In this document: piece by piece, positions 33,196 to 43,853 of the stretch
Layout of the letters: each line of letters begins with the position of its first letter
Numbering within the stretch: the stretch's first letter is position 1
Assembly: GCF_033568475.1 (NCBI RefSeq)
Contig: NC_133121.1
Location: 132,464,375-132,528,374, forward strand
Direction of reading: 5' to 3'
Source: Henckelia pumila
Taxonomy: Eukaryota; Streptophyta; Magnoliopsida; Lamiales; Gesneriaceae
DNA length: 64,000 nucleotides
Notes under the pieces: generated by a model
What the model was told of the DNA's origin: nothing
What the model saw: only the letters and a program-made list of their open reading frames with translations
Databases searched by the model: none
Made by a program: the position numbers and the translations under genes

Positions 33196-35390
33196 CATAA
33201 AAAAAGTTAATGGACCAAAACCAAAACATGAATAAGTTAATGGACCAAAAAACTTATTTTTTTTTTAATTCTCTTACATTATAATTCTTACATTTGATAA
33301 CTGATAAGGAAGGTAAGTGTCAAATACATAAACGTGAATGCAAATGATCTGTTCATTAATTATTGTTTGTAAAATTAGGTCGATTAAATAAAAACTTATA
33401 GATTGGATTTTTACAATGAAAACTTGCATGATAAATTTATCACTAAAAAAATCTTATAGGACTTTCGTGCATTAATAATATTGATGAATAATTATTAAAG
33501 AGTGATTATTATTGCGATATTGTTTACATTTGTATGATCTCAATACAAACAAAAGAGTATGCATTTATTCAAACAAAAAAATTGTTTATAAGATTATATT
33601 ACACAATTTTGTGAGACATATCTCTTATATGATCAACTTATGAAAATAAATATTTTTTAAATTAAAAGGTAATATTAATTTTCATTGCATATGTATAAAA
33701 ATAAATATTTTTTAAATTAAAAGGTAATATTAATTTTCATTGCATATGTATATCAGGTCGATCGTTATCAGATTTATTTTAAAAATAACCTTATGACTTT
33801 ATTAAAGATTAAAAAAAAATTAGTATATTTCCACATTAGCACTTTTTTGTTTAAAATGAATAAAATGCGAGACATTATTTATTAATATTAATTTGGAATA
33901 TTCTATTTGTTTTTTTATTATTGTATTTATGTTATTGAAAGTTATATATAAATATATAATACTTATTTTCGTCATTTTGTAAAATTTGGATGCGGCTCTC
34001 AAACATAAAATATCGGATCCACCTGTACGACGAATATAGATATGTGAGACGAGCTCACTCAATAAACTCAAGTCATCTTAAATATTATTATTTTATTTAA
34101 ATTATTGTAACATTAATATCAAGTTTGAATATATCTACTTACAAAACTTAAACAATATATACTATTTTTATTATTTTTGAAAATTTTATTAAAAATTATA
34201 GGTCGTGAATTCTGATCATATCATTGATCTTCTTTTACATAATGATGATATTTCTAAGATAGCAGTAATGGTTTTATTAAATTTGTTTATAAATGAACTA
34301 GAGTATGCATTTTATAGGCAATCTAGTTTCTTCTAATAGTTTTAAAAAAATTAAGGAAATTTTTTTAAATTTCCATTGTAGTAAGTTGAGAGTTTCCAAA
34401 ATCAATTTCAATGTTTGCCAACTATAATAAATATCGTTATTACAGTTATTTTGTGAGTAAATATAAAACCAATTATATACTTTATATTTAGAAATTTGAC
34501 ACTAATAATTATTTGAAAAATGTTCTCCCCATAAAAAAAAAAAAATTATAGCTCACTCCTTGATTTTTCAACCATAATTGAATTTGAAAAAAGCACTAGA
34601 ACACATATGGAGGCTGCTTATTACCCATAACAAGCCATATTTTTCTTTTGGTTCTAACTAGAGAATATATATTCCATAGGAATAAAATAAATTGTAAAAA
34701 CAATAATCGTGAATTTAGATGTAATTAAGGAGTACTCGATTTGGATGAAAGATTATTTGATTCAGAAAAGTAATTTAAAAGACGACTTTCCAAACTTGAA
34801 TGTATTTCAAATCCATCCTAATCAGTTAACCATCATTGCATCCACACAAATCAAATAAGGGAAGGTACTGAATTCTTCGTAAATTCATCCAAACATTCAA
34901 AAGATTTCAACTTCATGAATTCGAAATCTTCATATCCTTCCATCGAGTCAATGATCAAGATCTTGCTATGTCACAAACAATTAAGCACAATATATACATG
35001 TGGCTACTAGCTAGCTATATACCATGCATGCACACAAAAACATGAGTAGTTTAACCTTCCATTAAACACCAAGTGCAGCAAACGGACAATAGAATACAGT
35101 TGGAATGGGCATTGACAGCACATACACTTTCCCCATTCCATAATGTTGGACAGACCATTTAATGGTAATTTTGGGGCCAGTCAAAGCTAGCTCTACCCCC
35201 TCTCTCCCCTTTTTCTTGTACAAACGCATGTGATTTTCAAGCAAAGGGAATCTAATCAATTAACCCTTCTCCTCTTCCCAAGATCTTTTTTTTCCCTCCA
35301 AACTTTTCACTCCTACATATGCAAATAGTTTTTCTTTCATTTAAAACAACATAAAATATACATATATACAACAACTAGATTTGATATTAC
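33196..35390. other. AT-rich intergenic, 54-bp tandem duplication, upstream of MIR159
   Basis: A 54-bp unit is duplicated exactly in tandem at 33643-33696 and 33698-33751. From about 35040 the base composition rises toward balance and this part may belong to the MIR159 regulatory region. A 65-codon minus-strand frame at 35062-35259 has no recognisable domain. No gene is seen. Confidence 0.5.
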
Positions 35391-35501
35391 GAGCATTCAT
35401 GATGTGCACTTTTGTGTGCATCGCTGACGTGACATCATTTACATCCAGTAGGTGAACGTCACTTCAGCAGGTGCACACATAAATGCACATGATAGATGCT
35501 C
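35391..35501. repeat. Short foldback element in the MIR159 upstream region
   Basis: GAGCATTCATGATGTGCAC at the left end is mirrored by GTGCACACATAAATGCACAT and GATAGATGCTC at the right end; the arms are about 50 bp with a short centre. It lies about 280 bp before the MIR159 TATA box. It resembles a small MITE. Confidence 0.6.
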
Positions 35502-35747
35502 ACCATATCAAAACTCATAAAACAACTCACTCAATGCATGTATTGATTTATCATCGTTATATCATACATTATGCATCATATCAACCACAAATCGATGCAA
35601 GTGATCATGTTTTGTGATACAGTGATATAAACTAAAAAAAAGGACAGAGTAGTGACGCCTATAGCCCCCCCTCCCACTTGCTATTTTTCTCTCCACTCAA
35701 GTCTCACCCACCCATATCTTATCACTAGCCAGCCTAATCTCTCCCCC

Positions 35748-35760
35748 TTTATATATAGTA
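35748..35760 (+). promoter_or_regulatory. Probable TATA box of MIR159
   Basis: TTTATATATAGTA follows a pyrimidine-rich stretch and lies about 265 bp upstream of the MIR159 hairpin. If used, transcription would start near 35780-35790. No other TATA-like element is as well placed. Confidence 0.6.
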
Positions 35761-35818
35761 CTCACATCTTCTCCTGGCCTTTCTTCTTGTGCTAGGGTTT
35801 CCACTTCTTGGCTGAGTT

Positions 35819-35962
35819 ATGGGATCTGTCCTCCTATGTGTGTCTTTTTCTCATGAATATACATACATGGTCTTCAAGGGCTTAGCTAGATCTGGTTCAT
35901 ACACACAAATCTCACCCCAAAACAACAAGTTTTCTTGCAATATTATTCTTGTAGCTAGCTAG
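35819..35962 (+). other. 47-codon ORF in the 5' part of the MIR159 transcript, candidate micropeptide
   Basis: The first ATG after the predicted transcription start opens a frame of 47 codons (MGSVLLCVSFSHEYTYMVFK at its start) that ends at TAG before the hairpin. Some plant primary microRNA transcripts encode peptides (miPEPs) from the first ORF of the leader. There is no further evidence that this one is translated. Confidence 0.3.
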
Positions 35963-36013
35963 CTAGGTTTCTGTTTTTGTTTGTTTGTTGGAGATTAAGT
36001 AAAGTTCATGAAG

Positions 36014-36195
36014 AGTGGAGCTCCTTGAAGTCCAATAGAGGATTCTGCTGGGGAAGATTAAGCTGCTGGCTTATGGATCCCTCAGCCCCTATCCCCATAT
36101 GTTGACTTTGGATGGGGTTTGTGGTTTGCATACGCCAGGAGCTTGAAAATCCACCCGTTTTCGATCCTTGTTTGGATTGAAGGGAGCTCTACACT
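36014..36195 (+). ncRNA. MIR159: MIR159 precursor; mature miR159 at 36171-36191
   Basis: The 3' arm at 36171-36191 reads TTTGGATTGAAGG followed by GAGCTCTA, the 21-nt miR159a sequence. The 5' arm (GGAGCTCCTTGAAGTCCAAT, from about 36017) pairs with it. The long stem also keeps the conserved blocks typical of MIR159: GGCTTATGGATCCCTCAGCC on the left and GTTTGCATACGCCAGGAGC on the right. miR159 represses GAMYB-type MYB transcription factors. miR319 is related but differs in the mature sequence. The locus lies between eRF3 and RACK1, the same neighbours as Arabidopsis MIR159b (At1g18075), although the last mature base is of the 159a type. Confidence 0.96.
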
Positions 36196-36699
36196 TCTAG
36201 CTAGCTACTTATGATTAATTATAATCAATCAATCTGGTTAATTAATTAATTAGTTTGGTTTTTCAAGATCCGAGAGCCGTTGAAATGAATGGTATCTGCA
36301 GACAGAATTTTAATTTGTGAATAATGGTTAATTTCTTGTTCTTGAATATTAATTGGATCATATATATATCTAATTTCTTGTTTTCTTACTTGATTATGAG
36401 ATATATAATACCTGTGGATCTGGATTAATTAATGCTGGGACATTTTTTTTTTTGTTTTTGTTTTTGTTTTTTAAATCCTGATTCTGCATGCAGATGGGGC
36501 TAGCTGATGCTGCTTATAGATATCATGACTTGTGAATCTATATATCTCTAGATTTGCTTTGCCATTTTTGGTGTCTGGAGAAAGCAGCGTTCCGTTGAAG
36601 CTATATTCAAGCCAACATTGGATTCTATAGAATTTTCCTTTTCATTTTTTTTTTTCATTTATTTATTATTTGATTGTGATTTTTTTTTTTCATTTTATT

Positions 36700-37243
36700 T
36701 TTGTCAAGGGATTTTTGGGTTTTATTTGTTGCAAAATTTATGACGATTTACTCATCAGAAATTAAAGGATGAATAATATATGGACCACATTCATCCGTAG
36801 GGGGGATTAGGTGTGGCAGTGCAACAGTTTTGATTTATATATGTGTTTAATTAATTATTCATATATATATATATGGATTAATATTTTCACATGCAACGGT
36901 GTTTAATTTCTTGTGAAGTTTATTTTATTTCATTTATGTGGGATGTATGTGAAAAACCAGCCTAAGAATGAGACTTGGATTGGTTACAAATACATAAACT
37001 GTTTGGTTCATAGATTAGATAACGATGAATTAATAATATAAATATTTTAAATCAATATATTTGGATTAGATATTGGTGAATGACACTAATCCTTTTAAAA
37101 ATTTGAGCAAAATAAGCAAAATAAACAATAATTATTATTCAACCAATGTTTTATCCTTCGTACCAAACAATATCAAAGTTTGAGTTATCATAATTTGTCT
37201 CAAGTTTTATAAGATATATTAGGGTTATGAATCATGATGCTAT

Positions 37244-37295
<52 letters not shown>

Positions 37296-39325
37296 TGATT
37301 TATTGTTTTTATATTATATATTTTCATCGTTATATCTCCCTATTCAAATGAAATCTTGTGAAATACCGAGGAGAGGAGGATAAGTAGGATGTTATTATAT
37401 AAGTTGTTTGCACGTGCGATTAAAAATCAATTTTAACCTTGATTGGTAATAAGTAAATTTGAACAATTGTTAGGAGTTTGACTTCCTCCACAAACAATTT
37501 GTCGATCGAGTTTGTCATATGAGATGTAGTGTGATTTATTTGATTAACTTTCTTTACATATTATTGCGTTGATTGAGTTTGTCATATAATATCTAGTGTT
37601 ATTTATATGATTAACGTTATTTACATATTATTGCGTTAGTCCCAAAATTTATTAAATGAGCATTGAAGTGTAGCGATTGTTGGTTCTATCACCATAAAAA
37701 CAAACAAATTTAACCCTGATTGCAATAATTATCCAAGGACATAGTTTTATTATCAATCAGTCAATTAACGATAAATCTTGATGATTTTATATATTTTTTA
37801 CAACTATAATTTACAGACGGGACAATCATTGGACGAAAAATATATTGCCATTAATTTTTTTTTTAAAAATTGTTTAATTTGCAAAATTTGAATTTTCGTC
37901 GTGCAAAGATTACCATTAATTTACGTATCATTATGAAAAATATTAAATATTACTAGTTATTAATATTATTTTAAGATGAGCCAACATTATTTCTTGGAAG
38001 GAATTGAAACCGATTAAAGTTGCACAATGCTCGAAGCAATATATATTTAAAAGAAAAAACATTTTGTCTACGCCTGGTTAATGGTTATACTTTTAAATAG
38101 ATTAATCAAAAGTTAAAAAATTCGGATTTTAAAGCTTTTGTTTTAACTTATTAAACAAGTATTTTACAATAATTAATCATCCTTCCAAAAATTATAGAAT
38201 TTGCGTGTGTGCGAGTTTTTTTAATGACACTTTAATTAAGATGGTATGACAAGTGAAAATAATTTAAAGGTTGGTAGTGTTTGCAATCTCTAAAAATAAG
38301 TGATTATGGAGATTCTCTTTACAAATTAATAAAAAAAATCTCCATAATAATTTATTTTTAGAGGTTGCAAACACGATCTTAGTCAAAGTTTTTAATATTC
38401 AATGCAATCGAGTTCTCGTCCCAGCTGTAGGAGATGAGGTTTATGTCATTGCATTGTTAGAGTCTTTCACTATACAATATTCATATTTTATGGTTCAACT
38501 AAGAGGTGCGATGAGAGGCACCTCCAACTATATGACTCGCTTTCTATTTTGTTTCGATTTTAGGCCTTATTGGGGTTGGTCGATGCTGGGTGTAACGTTG
38601 TTGCTTTAACAGTTTAACCCATTCACGGTTTGCCACATGTAAAATTACATCCATTATTTTTTTAAAAACAAAAAGAATATATTTTTATTCACACACCCAA
38701 CATCGAATTTTCTCATTTGGATAAGAACTTGTAACATTTTTATAAAAGTGTATTTAACAAAATTTTATAAAAGTTCTCTTAAGACTAAACATGTGTTTGT
38801 GCAACCATTCTATAAAAATATTTTTATAGTTCAAAAGTAATTTATTTGATCTCTATCGTGTTGCCTTTAATTCTGAAACATGAAAAAATATCTTAATTAT
38901 TCTCTAAACACTATATTTAGAAAACAATTTTTTTTATAAAAAAATATGAACTTTTAATTTTTTTTGTTAAAATATATACTTTAAGTTTTTTTTTTATAAA
39001 AAACTAAAAATATTTTTTAAGTATTTTTCTAAACGGAGTTGAAGTTTCTTTATTATCTAGGTTACTATTTGAACAAAAAACTATTCCTTTAAATTTTTAT
39101 AACCAAAAAAAATTGCGACATAACTCATGAAATAATAAAAAGCACTAATTTAATTTTATCTGCTATATTATAGAATATATATTATAAATATTTGATTTTT
39201 AATTTAATTTAAAACAAATAAAACATGGGTTAAATTCAAGTTTATATAAATTAAAAGTTGTATACTTATGCGGGCCAAGGCATGTTTGGTCACGACTCAC
39301 GAGAATTGAGAAAATATTAACCTGT
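36700..39325. other. Intergenic between MIR159 and RACK1
   Basis: Contains a pure (AT)n run of about 50 bp (37245-37294), a degenerate tandem pair of about 68 bp (37506-37573 and 37574-37640, GAGTTTGTCATAT start) and a foldback at 38276-38374. The rest is AT-rich with no gene visible. Confidence 0.5.
38276..38374. repeat. Short foldback repeat
   Basis: GTGTTTGCAATCTCTAAAAA at the left is mirrored by TTTTTAGAGGTTGCAAACAC at the right, with the inner arms ATTATGGAGATT and AATCTCCATAAT also paired. About 100 bp in all, a small MITE-like element. Confidence 0.7.
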
Positions 39326-39418
39326 TGGGCTAATTTTCTTTTATTATTGGGCCGAATTTTGGTCCAACTGGAGTTAATGTTCCAAACCCCTGAAACCCAA
39401 TAAGACCAAAAACCCTAA
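39326..39418 (+). promoter_or_regulatory. RACK1 promoter: site II elements and telo-box
   Basis: TGGGCT at 39326-39331, TGGGCC at 39348-39353 and a telo-box AAACCCTAA at 39410-39418 precede the RACK1 ATG by about 120-210 bp; a TATA-like CATATATACA sits at about 39430. Site II plus telo-box is the known arrangement of plant ribosomal protein genes. RACK1 is a stoichiometric 40S ribosome component, so the signals fit its role. Confidence 0.65.
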
Positions 39419-39534
39419 TTTCCCAGACTCATATATACAAAAAACACACACACATTTCGCCTTCTATCCTCGTCCCCGCCTCTTGCAAACACACACTCAC
39501 ATTTTTGCTCAGGCAACCAGCTGCGGCGACGAGT

Positions 39535-41934
39535 ATGGCGCAAGAACAGCTGATCCTCCGTGGAACGATGCGAGCCCACACCGACTGGGTCACGGCCATC
39601 GCCACTCCAGTCGACAACTCCGACATGATCGTCTCCTCTTCCCGCGACAAGTCCCTCATTCTCTGGTCCCTTACCAAGGAGGACAAGAACTACGGTGTGG
39701 CCCGCCGCCGCCTCACGGGACACGGGCACTTCGTTCAGGACGTTGTCCTCTCGTCCGATGGCCAGTTCGCCCTCTCCGGGGCCTGGGATGGAGAGCTCCG
39801 TCTGTGGGACTTGCAGACTGGGAACACTGCTCGCCGCTTTGTGGGACATACTAAAGACGTCTTGTCTGTTGCTTTCTCCATTGATAACAGGCAAATCGTA
39901 TCTGCTTCCAGGGATAAGACGATTAAGCTGTGGAATACACTCGGGGAGTGCAAGTATACGATTCAAGAGCAGGATTCCCACTCCGACTGGGTTTCTTGCG
40001 TGAGGTATGGTTATAAAGTGGTGTGTAGTTTGTTCATTATAACTAGTAATTTTGTGTTGTCCAGTTGCCGTGGGTAGTGTTGAATGTTTATGTTTTTGAA
40101 GGTTACATTTGGGTTCTTGGAGCGATTTTGATACATTTATATTTCTTTGCCATCGGAATCGTGAATCTAAATTCCAGAAGCATGATTGAAATTCTTAGTG
40201 TTTTGTTGACTTTTAATCTTAACGACTGCAAACAGTATTCTAATGTCAATAGCCTTTATCTTGTTGTGTTCAAGATTTTCTCCGAGTGCCCTCCAGCCAA
40301 TGATTGTTTCAGGATCGTGGGATAAAAATGTAAAGATATGGGGCTTATCTAATTGTAAGCTGAGGTCAACACTGAGCGGCCATACTGGATACGTAAACAC
40401 TGTAGCAGTGTCTCCTGATGGGAGTTTGTGCGCGAGTGGTGGGAAAGATGGGGTGATTTTGCTCTGGGATTTGGCGGAAGGGAAGCGTTTGTATTCATTG
40501 GAGGCTGGTTCGGTTATTAATGCCCTGTGCTTCAGCCCGAATAGGTATTGGCTTTGTGCTGCAACAGAGAGTAGCATCAAGATCTGGGATTTGGAGAGCA
40601 AGAGTGTTGTGGTGGATCTCAAGGTTGATTTGAAGCAGGAGAGTGAGATGGATGCTGAGGGGACTGATCAAACATCTGCTTGTAAAAACAAGGTACATAT
40701 TAACTCTCTGCATTGTAGATTCAGAGTTGCACTTTGTGCCATTTGTGTTTGTAGTTCTTTACTATTTTTATGTTTTTTGCCTTCTTGTTACTTATAGTTT
40801 CTTTTTGTCTTCTGTGTTGCTCTTTTGTGCCATTTTGTGTTTTTAAGTTTTTAAGTAATATGGTTTTTTGTCCCTTTTGTTGCTTGTTCGATTAATATGT
40901 CACTTATTGATTAATAGTTATCAGGCAATAGTAAATCTTAGTATGGATCTGTTTTTGGTGTTTTTGTTTTGTTTTGTATGCTTCTGGTTGTTTGTATGAA
41001 ATATGATGACTTTGTTCACTTGCTTAGTGATTTGGCTATTTCTTTTATTTGTGATGGCGTTAGTTTCCGCTGTCCAATTATTACGGATTTGTTATATTGC
41101 CTGGCTGGAAAGAGCTTACGGAAGATAATGCTTGAAACTTTGTCAAGTGTCAAATGTAAAATTTTGGTACCAATTATATCTGCAGATTTTTGCATGATCC
41201 GTTCCATCAAAAGTTTTGAATTCCATGCCAAACTGATAATTGCCTTAGCCTTATTGGTCATCATCTGGTTGTGGATTTTGTATGGGAACTTGTCACTGGG
41301 GACTATGCTTTGTGAGGTCTAGCTTGTTGGATTTTGTGGTTTTACGGTTAAAAGTCCTTAATTCCATGTCAAGTTGATTATTGCATTATAGGTCGTCATC
41401 TGGTCGTGGATTTGGTATGGGAATTAGTCATTGTGGACTGTGCTTTGTGAGGTCCAGCATTTTGAATTTTGTGGGTTTACATCATCTTACTTTGTTGGAG
41501 GTTTGCGATCAGTGTCTATAACCCCCTTGTAGGGGTTGGGAAGGTTGATCGAGCTAGTGGATCATGATTATTACTTGTGACTACAGGCTATCTTGCTGCT
41601 ACTGCAAAAAATGTAGCTAGGATTCTTGGCTTGTTGTTGCGACTGTTTTTTTATTGGAAGATTCACATTTCTTGTAGGATATATTCGTAATTGCATTAAA
41701 CTGAAGGCTTCACGGGTTCTTTGTAATACATACCATAAGAAAAAGCCGAAAGTCAAAAATATATATTTGACTAACAGATGGATGGATTGATGTGTTTATC
41801 ATTTATCTGATATTGTCAATGGTCTGATGTAGATCAATTTCTGCACTTGCCTCAATTGGAGTGTTGATGGAAGCACACTTTTCAGCGGTTACACAGATGG
41901 CGTCATTCGAGTTTGGGGTATTGGACGTTATTGA
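39535..41934 (+). CDS. RACK1: RACK1, WD40 scaffold protein of the 40S ribosomal subunit
   Basis: Three exons: 39535-40004, 40275-40692 and 41833-41934; 329 residues. RACK1 is a seven-bladed WD40 propeller on the head of the 40S subunit that also docks kinases and G-protein signalling partners. The repeats are clear, each ending in a W-D-like pair: LILWSL, LRLWDL, IKLWNT, VKIWGL, ILLWDL, IKIWDL and VRVWGI. The GH dipeptides of the blades are also present (LTGHGHF, FVGHTKD, LSGHTGY). The N-terminus [12 protein letters not shown] is typical of plants. Nothing appears damaged. Intron 2 (40693-41832) contains a tandem duplication of about 140 bp. Arabidopsis has three copies (At1g18080, At1g48630, At3g18130), each in duplicates of this block. 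Confidence 0.97.
41211..41485 (+). repeat. Degenerate tandem duplication in RACK1 intron 2
   Basis: Two copies with a period of about 141 bp. Both run from AATTCCATG through CATCTGGT(T/C)GTGGATTT, GTATGGGAA and TGCTTTGTGAGGTC to ATTTTGTGG. Similarity is moderate, so the event is old. There is no open frame and no snoRNA box pair spans it. Confidence 0.75.
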
Positions 41935-43688
41935 AAGAGGACCAACTGAAGTTGATATTTTGTATCCCTGGAAGGGATTCAAGGAAAACCTTTTGTTGCC
42001 ATGGTTTGATGTCTACTGTTAAATTTGAGTTTTTTTGTTGGTAGATAGTATATTTGCTAATTGTTAAGTTATTTACTTATTTTCGTGTAATCGAGACTTG
42101 TTGAAGTTTTGCAGTTTTTACATTCAAGAGTGGTGACGTGGGTCAAAAATTCATTTCTATTAAATTTTCAATCCAAAGTTTTAGTATTTCAAGTTACAAT
42201 ATGCAATAATTGTTCACATATAATTCGATATCATTGCACTTTATATCCCCAAGCCTACAAAATTATATAATTTAATAAAAAAACTATTAAACTTGTTATT
42301 CGAAGCTCTCAAGGTTTATCAAAATCAATTTCAACAGTTTATTTTAAATCTACGGTTCAAGGATATGGTACGGTACCTATACTTAATACCATATTATTGT
42401 CGAAAACATAATTTTAATATTTTTTTTTTTGAAAGCAGTATTTTACTCTTTTGAATCTTTGATGTCTAGTCTTGATAGCATTTCGATGCCATCGTTATTC
42501 GAAGACCACCCAAGCCAAGCCCCAGGAGGCTTCTTTCAGTGATCACAACTTGCTTAAAAAAAACCATTACAGAATCCATGTTTGGTCCAAGTCGCTGAGA
42601 AGTGCGCCATAGAATTATTTTCGCACGGCAGTGTACATATATTGCGAGTCAATATATTATAGGTGCATCAATTTTTTACATTACAAAAAATTCAATACAA
42701 AAATTCTATTGTCACAAAATGTTTTGATAAATTGAATACAAAAATCTCATGATCGATAGAATAGTTATAGATATAGAATGTATTATATATTGGACGTACA
42801 TTAACATTATTATTGGTGTACTCAGACTGGAGAATGGTGCGGGTGGCAAATGTTAAAAGATGGTGGGGTAGAGACGAGAGGCATGGAGATATTTACGATA
42901 TTCCAAAAGGATGGGACACAGGCGAGTTAGCACGCAAAGGTGTTATATTGTTGCATCATTGAATCGTCGGACAACTGTTTTTTCATACCACAATTGACTG
43001 AACCCTCATTTCACCATTTTTATTTTTACAATTCAATTTTAATATATAAAATTTGTCTCTGACTGTACGTGTCATAGAAATATGTACACATACACTATTG
43101 TATTTGTACGTACATATGGTATTTAAATAAAATAAAAAGAAGAAGAAGAAGAATGAAATGGAGACAAAAAGTGTGGTTTGTGTGGAAATAGCAGTTGGGA
43201 TTGGGAATAATAAGTATGAAAGGCACGAGAGACAGAAAACAATAAATGTGGTGATGAGCCTTATGATAAGCCTCATCATCGTCACGTCGTTTTTCCTTCA
43301 CTTTTATCCATGCATTCCCCTCCCAGAATTCCACGCCTTTCTCCTTTTTTTTCCCCCTTTTTTTTTAAATAGCCAAAAAAATATTTATTTTTATATTATA
43401 AAAGAAGGGATTATCAATTTTTTGACGTAGGAACTCAACTTCGTTTTTTTTCGACGCACATTAGATAAATTTTCAAGCTAACACTTAATTGCAAATCACG
43501 TTAGTTGAGTGAATCACATCGAGCAAGTTCTATGCAAGAGTCTCGAGCAAAAAGGGGATTAAATATCATCTTTTGATCATATTGTAGATTGTCACATCCT
43601 GTTAATTCGATATTTTTTCAATTATTTTAATAGTTTTTTTATCGAAGCGCTGATGTAGCATCGAAAAATGTTGATGTGTCAACGAGAA
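41935..43688. other. Intergenic between RACK1 and the copia fossil
   Basis: The left part holds the RACK1 3' untranslated region. Around 42830-42960 the composition becomes balanced but no frame or RNA is recognisable. A pyrimidine/purine block lies at 43138-43160 and 43340-43370. No gene seen. Confidence 0.5.
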
Positions 43689-43693
43689 GTGCT

Positions 43694-43853
43694 TGATGAC
43701 ATAGAAAAAAAAAGGAGGCTAGGGATTTTTTATTGACTTGCATAATGAATCAGAATACAATAAAGAGTATTTATAACTAGGGATTACAATGAAAAGAAAT
43801 AGACTAAAATACCCTTAAACACTAATAAAGATAATATTATAATACAACTAATA
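43694..43853 (-). repeat. 3' LTR of the copia fossil
   Basis: About 160 bp, ending CATCA on the - strand and beginning TATTAGTTGTATT directly after the polypurine tract. It matches the LTR at 52330-52489 at all but about five positions. It carries a TATA-like TTATAAATAC in the element's direction. Confidence 0.88.

Noticed and set aside
40990-41240. Possible C/D snoRNA in RACK1 intron 2 (ATGATGA box)
   Set aside because: The nearest CTGA box is about 230 bp away and no terminal stem was seen, so the spacing is wrong.
42983-43430. Overlapping frames on both strands between RACK1 and the copia fossil
   Set aside because: Low-complexity hydrophobic translations without splice support or known domains.
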